Assembly: GCA_039587215.1 (NCBI GenBank)
Contig: JBDHIW010000054.1
Location: forward strand, 1 to 11,864
Reading direction: 5' to 3'
From: CAMYLY01 sp039587215
Lineage (GTDB): Bacteria; Gemmatimonadota; Gemmatimonadetes; Gemmatimonadales; GWC2-71-9
Length of the DNA stretch: 11,864 bases
Shown: positions 1 through 6,437 of the stretch, piece after piece
Numbering within the stretch: the stretch's first letter is position 1
Layout of the letters: the number at the start of each line of letters is the position of its first letter
Notes under the pieces: model-generated
Told to the model about the DNA's origin: nothing
Seen by the model: the letters and a program-made list of their open reading frames with translations, nothing else
Database searches by the model: none
Made by a program: the position numbers and the translations under genes

Positions 1-826
1 CGTATGCCGCAGACCGGTCGACCTTCGACGGATCCTTGCCGCTGAACGCCCCACCCCCATGCCGCGCGGCGCCGCCGTACGTATCGACGATGATCTTCCG
101 GCCGGTGAGACCGGCGTCGCCCTGCGGGCCGCCGACCACGAACCGGCCCGTCGGATTGATGTGATATGTGACACCGTCCGCGCCGAACCCATACTCCGCC
201 AGAACCGGCGTGATCACCTGCGCGACGATGGCCGACTCGAGATCCGCCTGTGCGATGTCGGGATCGTGCTGCGTGGACACGACGACGGCCTCGACCCCCA
301 CGGGCCGCCCCTCTTCGTAACGCGCCGCCACTTGCGCCTTGCCGTCGGGCCGCAGCCACGGGAGCGTGCCGTCGTGCCGCAACTCGGCAAGTCGGCGCGT
401 GAGCCCGTGCGCGAGCGTGATGGGCAGCGGCATCAGGTGCGGCGTCTCGTCGCACGCGTATCCGAACATCATCCCCTGGTCCCCCGCACCGCCCGTGTCC
501 ACGCCCATCGCGATGTCGCCCGACTGCGGATCAATCGACGTCAGGACGGCACACGTATCGGCGTCCAGGCCGTAATCGCTGTCGGTGTACCCAATGCCGC
601 GGACGGTCTCGCGTACGACGTCGGAGAGGTTCACGCGGGCCTGCGACGTGATCTCTCCGGCGAGCATGACCATGCCCGTCGTGACGAGCGTCTCGCACGC
701 GACGCGCGAGGCCGCATCGCCGTCGAGCATGGCGTCGAGCACGGCATCGGACACCTGGTCGGCAATCTTGTCGGGATGCCCCTCCGTAACCGACTCGGAG
801 GAGAAAATGTGAGGATGATCGCTCAT
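1..826 (-). CDS. metK: S-adenosylmethionine synthetase (methionine adenosyltransferase), 3' end outside window
   Basis: Makes S-adenosylmethionine from methionine and ATP in the cytoplasm, supplying the cell's main methyl donor. The ATG at 826 opens the classic N-terminus, with SESVTEGHPDKIADQVSDA at residues about 9-28; His17 and Asp19 match the ATP/Mg-binding His-Pro-Asp of the family. GAGDQGMMFGYACDETPH follows at 113-130 (the GAGDQG signature) and HGGGAFSGKDPSKVDRSAAY at 256-275 (the GGGAFSGKD signature). The reading frame is open to the left edge: 275 residues are visible of the roughly 385-400 usual for the family, so the C-terminal third is missing only because the window ends. It starts 43 bases after the ptsI stop codon, the longest intergenic gap here. 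I see no clear Shine-Dalgarno sequence, terminator or SAM riboswitch in that gap. It may be read through from the PTS genes or have its own weak promoter; the sequence does not decide. Identity is certain. Confidence 0.97.
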   Translation of the reverse strand, partial: MSDHPHIFSSESVTEGHPDKIADQVSDAVLDAMLDGDAASRVACETLVTTGMVMLAGEITSQARVNLSDVVRETVRGIGYTDSDYGLDADTCAVLTSIDPQSGDIAMGVDTGGAGDQGMMFGYACDETPHLMPLPITLAHGLTRRLAELRHDGTLPWLRPDGKAQVAARYEEGRPVGVEAVVVSTQHDPDIAQADLESAIVAQVITPVLAEYGFGADGVTYHINPTGRFVVGGPQGDAGLTGRKIIVDTYGGAARHGGGAFSGKDPSKVDRSAAY

Positions 827-869
827 GGATGTACGGGTCGAATGGAGAACGGGTTGCGAGACTAAGAAG

Positions 870-2660
870 CTAGTGGGGAGGCGTGAGGTCGGGCAACTCG
901 CCCCCGTCCAACATGCGAAGGTCCACGCGCTCGCCGAGACCCGCAGTCAAGGCGGCGCGGACCTCGGCCGCCGTCGAGGCACCAAGGGCGTCCTCGACGC
1001 ACGCCGCGCAGGAGGCTCCATCGAGCTGCCGGACCACCCAGCGCACGGACGGTAGGGCCCCCGTCGTCACGCTGAACACCCGATAGCCGAGTCCGATCAA
1101 CAGGAATACCCCCAACGGATCGGACGACATCAACCCGCAGATGCTCGCCTCGATGCCCGCATCCCGACTCGCGACCGCCACGTCGTGCAGCTGTCGCACG
1201 ATGGCCGGGTGCATCGGTTCGAACCGGGAGGCCATCCTGGCGTTCCCGCGATCCACGGCGAGCGTATACTGCGTGAGATCGCTGGTGCCGACGCTCAGGA
1301 AGTCACAGGCCGAGGCGAGACGATCGACGATCATCACCGCGGCCGGCGTTTCGACCATGGCCCCGAGCGGAATCGACGACGCAGCGGGCACCCCGGCCGT
1401 GGCGAGCGCCTCGGCCTCCTCGCGCAGCATCGCCTGCACACGCTCCACTTCTTCGACTCCGGTCACGAGCGGCAACATGACGCGCACATCCCCGTAGCGA
1501 CGCGCCCGAAGCAGCGCCCGGAGCTGCGTGCGGAAGAACGCCGGTTCATCCAGACTCACGCGGATGGCCCGCCAGCCGAGAAACGGGTTGGGCTCCGGCT
1601 CCGGGTTGAACATGGCCGGGTACTTGTCCCCACCCAGGTCGTAGCTCCGCACGATCACCTGGTCGCCCGGGAACGTCCGGATCGCCCGTTCGAACAGGGT
1701 CACCTGCTCCTCCTCGGAGGGCATTTCGGCACGCCCCATGAGAAAGAACTCCGTGCGCAGCAGTCCGATCCCCTCCGCACCGTGCTGCTCCGCCCGATCG
1801 ATGTCCTCCGGGAGATCGACCGTAGCGCGCAGCTCGACGCCCCCACCGTCCAGCAGAACGCTCGGCTCGCTGCGGCTGGCTTCCATCTGATGCTCGATGT
1901 CCAGCCGAACGCGCTCGGTTTCCTGCGCCGCCTCCAGCTCGTCGGCCGTCGGCGAGATGAGCGCGACCCCGTGCGACCCGTCCAGGATGACCTGGGTACC
2001 CGGGGTGATCTGGCTCATGGCGTCGACGAGCCCCATGACGCACGGAATGCCGAGTCCGCGGGCGAGGATCGCCGCATGCGCCGTGCGGGTTCCCTGCTCC
2101 GTCGCAAATCCGGCCACACGCTCGCGCTCGAACTGGATCGTGAGCCCGGGCGTGAGCTCCCGCATGAAGACGATCGCGGGCTGGTCGCCCTCGCTCTTGA
2201 GGAGGTGTTCGAACGATCGGCCCAGCAGGCGGTTCAGAACGCGCAGCTGCACGCCCGCCAGATCAGCCACACGCTGCCGCAGACGCGGACTCGTGGACTG
2301 CGCCCAGAGCGCACGCATCTCGAGGGTCTTGAACTCGAACGCCCGTTCCGCGCTGAGCTGATTGTCGTGAATCAGCGCCTCGACCTCGCGGAGGAACTCG
2401 GGATCCTCTAGCATCAGGATCTGGGCATCGAAGATCTTGGCCTCGTCCGGGCCGGCACGCTCGTGCGTTCGCGTGCGAAGATCCTGGAAGAGCTGCCGCA
2501 CCTCGTCGACCGCCTGGTGCAGCCGGTCCACTTCTTCGTCGACACGATCGGCCGCCACCAGCCTGCGCGTCACGCGCGGCAGTTCCCAGTGCACGAGTCT
2601 CGCCGGACCGACGGCGATCCCTGGAGATACGCCGACGCCCTTCAGTATGCGGGTGCTCAC
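870..2660 (-). CDS. ptsI: PTS Enzyme I (phosphoenolpyruvate-protein phosphotransferase)
   Basis: Cytoplasmic first enzyme of the phosphotransferase system: takes phosphate from PEP onto a histidine and passes it to HPr. With the GTG start at 2660 it has 596 residues, close to the usual 570-590. The N-terminal HPr-binding and swivelling region (about 1-230) carries the phospho-histidine in GTRTAHAAILARGLGIP (His195). The C-terminal PEP-binding TIM barrel (about 260-545) has GIGLLRTEFF (Arg302), VRSYDLGGDK (Arg338), GAMVETPAA (Glu437), GTSDLTQYTLAVDRGN (Asp461, Arg471) and the catalytic Cys508 in SICGLMSSDP. Several usually invariant neighbours differ: TSH reads TAH, GTND reads GTSD and CGE reads CGL. 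The start overlaps the HPr stop (GTGA) and has GGAGG four bases upstream. An ATG one codon earlier (2663) and a GTG at 2687 are alternatives with worse spacing. The product is clear; full activity is inferred. Confidence 0.96.
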   Translation of the reverse strand: MSTRILKGVGVSPGIAVGPARLVHWELPRVTRRLVAADRVDEEVDRLHQAVDEVRQLFQDLRTRTHERAGPDEAKIFDAQILMLEDPEFLREVEALIHDNQLSAERAFEFKTLEMRALWAQSTSPRLRQRVADLAGVQLRVLNRLLGRSFEHLLKSEGDQPAIVFMRELTPGLTIQFERERVAGFATEQGTRTAHAAILARGLGIPCVMGLVDAMSQITPGTQVILDGSHGVALISPTADELEAAQETERVRLDIEHQMEASRSEPSVLLDGGGVELRATVDLPEDIDRAEQHGAEGIGLLRTEFFLMGRAEMPSEEEQVTLFERAIRTFPGDQVIVRSYDLGGDKYPAMFNPEPEPNPFLGWRAIRVSLDEPAFFRTQLRALLRARRYGDVRVMLPLVTGVEEVERVQAMLREEAEALATAGVPAASSIPLGAMVETPAAVMIVDRLASACDFLSVGTSDLTQYTLAVDRGNARMASRFEPMHPAIVRQLHDVAVASRDAGIEASICGLMSSDPLGVFLLIGLGYRVFSVTTGALPSVRWVVRQLDGASCAACVEDALGASTAAEVRAALTAGLGERVDLRMLDGGELPDLTPPH

Positions 2661-2929
2661 CATTCCTCCCATTTCGTGCCTGCACACGCCGCCACGGCCT
2701 CGACGGCCGCCTCGGCGTCTTCACCGTTCGCCCGAATCGTCAGGACGCTCCCCTGCTCCGCCGCGAGCGTCATCACCCCCATGATGCTCTTTGCGTTGAC
2801 CCACTGACCGTCCTTGGAGATCTCGATCATCGACGCGAACGTCGAGGCAATCTTCACGAGCTCCGCCGCCGGCCGGGCATGAATCCCGAGCCGGTTGGCG
2901 ACCGTGACGGACCGCTCCGCTACGGCCAT
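2657..2929 (-). CDS. ptsH: Phosphocarrier protein HPr
   Basis: Small cytoplasmic phosphocarrier, 90 residues, the normal size for HPr. It accepts phosphate from Enzyme I and passes it to EIIA. The active-site histidine is His17 in NRLGIHARPAAELVKIA. The regulatory serine expected to be phosphorylated by HPr kinase is Ser48 in VNAKSIMGVMTLAAEQG, so both the catalytic and the regulatory site are intact. This matches the hprK gene a few genes upstream. The ATG at 2929 is chosen because it gives a standard HPr N-terminus and has GGGAG six bases upstream; the open frame continues further upstream but that part lies within EIID and does not resemble HPr. It overlaps the end of EIID by 10 bases and its TGA overlaps the GTG of ptsI, so HPr and Enzyme I are probably translationally coupled. 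Identity is certain. Confidence 0.96.
   Translation of the reverse strand: MAVAERSVTVANRLGIHARPAAELVKIASTFASMIEISKDGQWVNAKSIMGVMTLAAEQGSVLTIRANGEDAEAAVEAVAACAGTKWEEW
2665..2669 (-). promoter_or_regulatory. Ribosome binding site for ptsI
   Basis: GGAGG (minus strand) lies four bases before the GTG at 2660 and only one base before the ATG at 2663, so it favours the GTG as the ptsI start. It sits inside the 3' end of the HPr gene. Confidence 0.6.
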
Positions 2930-3654
2930 AGCACACTCCCGATCACAGTGATCCCGGCAGCGAGGAGCGCGAGGCGGATTCCGCCGAACGAGGGGGCGAG
3001 CCAGCGCACCACCACGGCGGTCGCTGCCGCCACGCCGAGTGCACCGACGGCGGCGTTGAGCGTGAACCGCTCGAGCACGAACACCGCCACGACGGGGAGC
3101 GCCACGCCGACCGCGAGCGCGCCGGCGCGCGGCGCCCAGTCCAAGGCATGGCGCAGCATGGGATTGCCCAGCGCCCGTCCAACCAAGGGTCCGTCCCGAT
3201 ACCCGACATCGAGCGCCCACACCCGTACCGCGATGTGCGGGATGTTGTACGCGACGAGCAGCACGACGGCGCCCACCGGGATGGCCACAAGCACGGCGAG
3301 GAGCATCCCGAGGCCCGACACGGCGCGAAGCAGTCCGGCCCAGAACAGGCGATCGCCGATCGCTCCCAGCGGTCCCGACAGCGCCCCCCGCAACCGGGCG
3401 ACCTCCGCGGGCTCGACGCCGTCCGCTTCCGCCCGGCTCAGCGCGCCGACGGCCGCCCCTGCCAGATAGGGGTGGGCGTTGAAGAACTCCGCCGACCGGG
3501 TGAGCGCCGCACGGTCGACGCCCCCGGCGCCGTCGGTCGGCAAGAGGGGTCGCATCGCGAACGCCAGGCCGATGCCGATCATACGGTCGTAGCCCCACGA
3601 TCCCTGGATCAAGAACATCCGCCAAAGGGCGGCCCAGCGCGTCGCCGGTCTCAC
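2920..3654 (-). CDS. Mannose-family PTS component IID (membrane)
   Basis: Inner-membrane EIID subunit that works with EIIC to carry and phosphorylate a sugar of the mannose/fructose/sorbose class. With the GTG at 3654 it has 244 residues, somewhat shorter than the usual 270-300. The family pattern is clear: an N-terminal segment with IQGSWGYDRMIGIGLAFAM (about 16-34), then FFNAHPYLAGAAVGALSRAE (57-76) and LRGALSGPLGAIGDRLFWAG (88-107), matching the conserved GPLAGIGDxxFW signature. Hydrophobic segments lie at about 109-139, 177-195 and 200-243. Its start overlaps the EIIC stop as GTGA and its end overlaps HPr by 10 bases. The open frame runs upstream to 4287 but that part is a shadow of EIIC. 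The substrate cannot be told from the sequence or neighbours. Confidence 0.9.
   Translation of the reverse strand: MRPATRWAALWRMFLIQGSWGYDRMIGIGLAFAMRPLLPTDGAGGVDRAALTRSAEFFNAHPYLAGAAVGALSRAEADGVEPAEVARLRGALSGPLGAIGDRLFWAGLLRAVSGLGMLLAVLVAIPVGAVVLLVAYNIPHIAVRVWALDVGYRDGPLVGRALGNPMLRHALDWAPRAGALAVGVALPVVAVFVLERFTLNAAVGALGVAAATAVVVRWLAPSFGGIRLALLAAGITVIGSVLWP
2936..2940 (-). promoter_or_regulatory. Ribosome binding site for HPr
   Basis: GGGAG (minus strand) lies six bases before the HPr ATG at 2929, within the last codons of EIID. It supports this ATG as the start and suggests HPr has its own efficient initiation inside the coupled PTS string. Confidence 0.6.
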
Positions 3655-4316
3655 AGGAGCGCGATCCCCACACCAACGAGCAAGCCCGCCACGAGCCATC
3701 CGCCGTGCTCGCGCGTGCCGGACACGCGGAAGGACCCAGCCGCGGCGGTGCCGAGCGCACATCCCACCATGACGAGCGCGAGCAGCAGCGCCGTTTGCGC
3801 ATCGATGCCGAACCACGCCCGGACGCTCCGGGCCAGTACAAGTCCGGCCGCTCCCACCGTCACCGCGCGGATACCGTCGCGCGCCAATCCGGCGAGATGC
3901 AGCCGCGTCACGGCGGACGCGCCGTGCTCCGCGATGCGGTCGGCCACCATTGCCGTGGCCGCCCCATTGGCGCGCCGAACGAGATGACTCCCGATCTCCC
4001 CAGCCACGGCGACGACCAGTCCGGCGAGCACACCGACCCCGACGACCAGCTCGAAGGGAGCGCCCGCCACGACGACCGCGGCCACGACCGCCCCCATTCC
4101 GTAGTCCGGATACCGCACCGCGCCGATGGGCATCACGTCGAGGGCGAACAGTTCGAACACCATGCCGACCGTGCCGCCGGCCACGGGGTCGCCGACGATG
4201 GCACCCGCCACCAAACCGGCGACCAGCGGCCGCGACAGCATGAACTGCCCGACCGAGACCAGGTCCATCCCGACCACCACCATCCACGCGAGGAGCGCGG
4301 CGTCCACGCCCGTCAC
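3651..4316 (-). CDS. Mannose-family PTS component IIC (membrane)
   Basis: Inner-membrane EIIC subunit forming, with EIID, the sugar channel of a mannose-type permease. With the GTG at 4316 it has 221 residues, shorter than the usual 250-270. It is strongly hydrophobic, with likely membrane segments at about 6-24, 30-56, 74-106, 148-163, 174-194 and 206-221. Family features include VSVGQFMLSRPLVAGLVAGA (20-39), GDPVAGGTVGMVFELFAL (42-59) and PIGAVRYPD (63-71), equivalent to the EIIC GxxxE and PxGAxxPxD region. The GTG start overlaps the EIIB stop (GTGA) and has GAGGA six bases upstream; the longer open frame to 4724 is an EIIB shadow rich in Arg and Gly. It ends in another GTGA overlap with EIID. 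Membrane topology is estimated by eye. The family call is firm; the substrate is unknown. Confidence 0.9.
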   Translation of the reverse strand: MTGVDAALLAWMVVVGMDLVSVGQFMLSRPLVAGLVAGAIVGDPVAGGTVGMVFELFALDVMPIGAVRYPDYGMGAVVAAVVVAGAPFELVVGVGVLAGLVVAVAGEIGSHLVRRANGAATAMVADRIAEHGASAVTRLHLAGLARDGIRAVTVGAAGLVLARSVRAWFGIDAQTALLLALVMVGCALGTAAAGSFRVSGTREHGGWLVAGLLVGVGIALL

Positions 4317-4783
4317 GTGAGGTCCTCGAGCCGGACGATCTTGGACGAGGGCACCGCCTGCGCGGTGACTTCGACCCCGGATGAGGCGAGTGCGGCCAGC
4401 CCGTCGGCTTCGTCCGGCGTCAGGTAGACGTACGCAAGACGCTCCGTTCGTCCTTCCGCCTGGTGGACCCCGCCGACGTTCAGCGCGTCGATGCGCGCCG
4501 CCGCACACAGGCGGGTCGCGTGCCCCACGTCCCCCACCAACACCAGGACACGCTCCTCGCTCTCGCTCCACTCCGGGTAGCGGTCCACCGCCTGGTCGAC
4601 CGACACGAACTCCACCGCGATCTGGGGCGGCACGCCCACGCGGTAAATGTCCTGCTCCCATTCGTTGGCGTGTACGCGGTCGTCGACGAGGGCGATGCGC
4701 CGGATGCCCAGCGGCTGCGCCCAACCGATCACGACCTGCCCGTGGATGAGCCGGTCGTCCAGCCGTACCAGTGCGATGCTCAC
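4313..4783 (-). CDS. Mannose-family PTS component IIB
   Basis: Cytoplasmic EIIB protein that takes phosphate from EIIA and phosphorylates the incoming sugar at the EIIC/EIID channel. It has 156 residues, the typical length for a stand-alone mannose-family EIIB. The phosphorylation site is the N-terminal RLDDRLIHGQVVIGW, with His14, an almost perfect match to the family signature. Further family features are VDDRVHANEWEQDIYRV (about 33-49), LVLVGDVGHATRL (around 80-92), NVGGVH (around 102-107) and YVYLTPDEADGL (around 118-129). The GTG start at 4783 overlaps the EIIA stop as GTGA and the gene ends in the same way against EIIC, so A, B and C should be made together. In the E. coli mannose system A and B are fused in one chain; here they are separate genes. 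Identity is firm. Confidence 0.95.
   Translation of the reverse strand: MSIALVRLDDRLIHGQVVIGWAQPLGIRRIALVDDRVHANEWEQDIYRVGVPPQIAVEFVSVDQAVDRYPEWSESEERVLVLVGDVGHATRLCAAARIDALNVGGVHQAEGRTERLAYVYLTPDEADGLAALASSGVEVTAQAVPSSKIVRLEDLT
4323..4327 (-). promoter_or_regulatory. Ribosome binding site for EIIC
   Basis: GAGGA (minus strand) lies six bases before the GTG at 4316, inside the last codons of EIIB. It supports the short EIIC start over the longer open frame. Confidence 0.5.
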
Positions 4784-5160
4784 GCTTCGAAAGTACGGAT
4801 GGCGTCCTTACCCTTCTCCACCAGCCGCTCCGCCATTACCGGCGCCTCCATATCCCGGTGGTAGACGAAATCGAGCAGCATGGGAAGGTTGACCCCCGCG
4901 ACGACGGCCACGTCTCCACGGGCATGGAGCTCCGCCAGTGCCGCGCGCAGGCAGCTGCCGGCGGGCATGTCCACGAACACAACCGCCGGGCCGGCCCCGA
5001 CCGCCTCGTCGACCTGACGGCAGAGGTCCTCGGGTGTGAGGCCCGTGTTGCTCACGGCTCGAAAGGCCCTCGCCTCGCCGGTGATCGCCCCAACGGCGTC
5101 GACGAGCTGTTGCGCGAGATCGCCGTGCGACACGATGACGCCGTGTAGCGTATCACTCAT
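4780..5160 (-). CDS. Mannose-family PTS component IIA
   Basis: Cytoplasmic EIIA protein that relays phosphate from HPr to EIIB. With the ATG at 5160 it has 126 residues, normal for a single-domain EIIA of the mannose family. The predicted phospho-histidine is His12 in HGVIVSHGDLAQQLVDA. The C-terminal half carries VVAGVNLPMLLDF, matching the family's GvNLPML motif. The loop that usually reads GGSP-x-N is VDMPAGSCLRAA here, so the second Gly-Ser pair is kept but Pro and Asn are replaced. The ATG overlaps the hprK stop by 8 bases. A TTG at 5172 would add four residues; the ATG is preferred as the stronger start codon and because it leaves the usual short lead before the first strand. The gene ends in a GTGA overlap with EIIB. 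Proteins of this type next to hprK are often regulatory in proteobacteria; here EIIB, C and D are also present, so transport is possible. Confidence 0.92.
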   Translation of the reverse strand: MSDTLHGVIVSHGDLAQQLVDAVGAITGEARAFRAVSNTGLTPEDLCRQVDEAVGAGPAVVFVDMPAGSCLRAALAELHARGDVAVVAGVNLPMLLDFVYHRDMEAPVMAERLVEKGKDAIRTFEA

Positions 5161-6130
5161 AGTCTTCGGCAAGGTACTCGCGCAGCTCAGCCTGCTCGGC
5201 CATGCGCTGGATCAGCCGATTGTTGAACTCGTGCGCCGGGTCCACCCCGCTGTACCGCAGAAGATGATTCATCGCGACGACCTCACAGATGACCGTGAGG
5301 TTCTTTCCGGGGTTCAGCGGCACGGTCACCAGCGGCAGGCTCACCCCCAGGACCTCCGTCGTGGCCCCATCCAGACCGGTGCGTTCGACCTCGTGCTGTG
5401 ACTCGTCCCAGTCGGTGAGCTTGACCACGACCTCGATGCGCTTCTGCTGCCGGACCGCCCGGATGCCGAACAGCGCGGACACGTCGACAAGACCCACGCC
5501 GCGTATCTCCATGTACTTGTGCGCGAGTTCGTGCGCTCGACCGATGACGACATCGGCGCCGCGGCGCGACACACGGACGACATCGTCCGCCACCAACCGG
5601 TGTCCACGTTCCACCAAGTCGAGTACACACTCGCTCTTTCCGATCCCCGACCGCCCGATGAACAGCAAGCCCACGCCGTACACGTCCGCTAGCGAGCCGT
5701 GCAAGGAGTCCGTGGGCGCGAAACTCTCGGCGAGAAACGGGTTGATGCCGCGGTAGAACTCGGCCGTCTTCAGCTTCGACACGATGACGGGAATCCCGCG
5801 TTCGTTGGCGAGCTCGACCAGCTCGGCCGGTACCGTCTGCCCCTTCATGACGAAGACGCACGGCAACTCGTACTCCATGAACGCGTTCAGCGCCGCCCGG
5901 CGCGCCTCGCCCTCCAGGGAATGGAGATACGCGACTTCCGTCTCGCCCAGAGCGTGCAGCCGGTGGCTGTTGAATCGTGCGGTGTAGCCCGCGAGCACGA
6001 GTCCCGGGCTCGAGACCTCCGGCACGGTCACCTGACGGTCCAACCCCGACTCGCCGGCCACGACCTCCAACTGGAGGGACGCGCCTTTGCGCTCGAGAAT
6101 GTCCTGAACGGTGATCGCGCCGTCGCTCAT
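5153..6130 (-). CDS. hprK: HPr kinase/phosphorylase
   Basis: Bifunctional cytoplasmic sensor enzyme that phosphorylates HPr on its regulatory serine using ATP or pyrophosphate and removes that phosphate again. It has 325 residues, normal for the family. The N-terminal domain covers about 1-130. The C-terminal kinase domain has His144, the P-loop GRSGIGKSE at 159-167, the catalytic ADD at 181-183 and the HprK signature MEIRGVGLVDVSALFGIRAV at 207-226. Near the end, VPLNPGKNLTVICEVVAMN (270-288) matches the conserved PGRN-EVAAMN segment, with Lys in place of the usual Arg. The ATG at 6130 overlaps the hpf stop as ATGA, and its end overlaps EIIA. Order hpf-hprK-EIIA is seen in proteobacteria, usually with rpoN upstream and rapZ nearby; neither is in this window at those positions. 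The target serine (Ser48) is present in the local HPr. Confidence 0.96.
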   Translation of the reverse strand: MSDGAITVQDILERKGASLQLEVVAGESGLDRQVTVPEVSSPGLVLAGYTARFNSHRLHALGETEVAYLHSLEGEARRAALNAFMEYELPCVFVMKGQTVPAELVELANERGIPVIVSKLKTAEFYRGINPFLAESFAPTDSLHGSLADVYGVGLLFIGRSGIGKSECVLDLVERGHRLVADDVVRVSRRGADVVIGRAHELAHKYMEIRGVGLVDVSALFGIRAVRQQKRIEVVVKLTDWDESQHEVERTGLDGATTEVLGVSLPLVTVPLNPGKNLTVICEVVAMNHLLRYSGVDPAHEFNNRLIQRMAEQAELREYLAEDYE

Positions 6131-6423
6131 GAGGCCTGGCGCCGCGAGCGCTCGGGAAGTTTGTCGAGTTGGCTGCGCAGCTTGTCCACCGCGCGATCGA
6201 GCGCCGTCCGAAAGTCGTCGGCTTCGGCGCTCGCGATCTTCACGACCCCTCGCGGCATCCCGATCTGCACTTCCACCAACTTCTTGCCGTGATCCGCGTC
6301 GAAGACGACGCCGGCGCGGTGCGGGCGGTGGGCGAGCTTGGCCGCCCGCTCCATCTGCTCGTGGGCCCGTTCCTTGAGCTCATCCGGAATATCGGTATGA
6401 CGTGCCGTGACTGTGATCCTCAT
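6127..6423 (-). CDS. hpf: Ribosome hibernation promoting factor, short form
   Basis: Binds the decoding region of the small ribosomal subunit and inactivates idle ribosomes under starvation. It has 98 residues, the size of the short HPF/YfiA class, and lacks the C-terminal dimerisation domain of the long form. The N-terminus MRITVTARHTDIPDELKERA and the C-terminal ADDFRTALDRAVDKLRSQLD match the S30AE/sigma-54 modulation family pattern (start MxIxxTxRHxxI; end DxxxAIDxxxDKLxxQL). The middle has EVQIGMPRGVVKIASAEAD. The ATG at 6423 is 12 bases after the glycosyltransferase stop and has AGGGGGG seven bases upstream. It overlaps hprK by four bases (ATGA). In many proteobacteria hpf follows rpoN; here it follows a glycosyltransferase. 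Family call is firm. Confidence 0.93.
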   Translation of the reverse strand: MRITVTARHTDIPDELKERAHEQMERAAKLAHRPHRAGVVFDADHGKKLVEVQIGMPRGVVKIASAEADDFRTALDRAVDKLRSQLDKLPERSRRQAS

Positions 6424-6430
6424 CCGCCGT

Positions 6431-6437
6431 CCCCCCT
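6431..6437 (-). promoter_or_regulatory. Ribosome binding site for hpf
   Basis: AGGGGGG (minus strand) lies seven bases before the hpf ATG at 6423, in the short gap after the glycosyltransferase. This is one of only three non-overlapping junctions in the window, so hpf may start translation independently of the gene before it. Confidence 0.55.

Noticed and set aside
59..865. A 268-codon plus-strand open frame opposite metK
   Set aside because: The minus strand carries unmistakable metK motifs throughout; the plus frame has none.
827..869. Rho-independent terminator or SAM riboswitch between ptsI and metK
   Set aside because: The gap is only 43 bases and shows no GC-rich inverted repeat with a T-run and is too short for a SAM riboswitch.
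1185..2411. A 408-codon plus-strand open frame opposite ptsI
   Set aside because: Entirely within the conserved Enzyme I gene; composition typical of an antisense shadow and no recognisable domain.
3651..4724. Long N-terminal extension of EIIC (and similarly of EIID, HPr and RibE) in open upstream frame
   Set aside because: The extensions lie inside the preceding gene, are Arg/Gly/Pro rich and unlike the family. Family N-termini and stop/start overlaps or ribosome binding sites fix the shorter starts.
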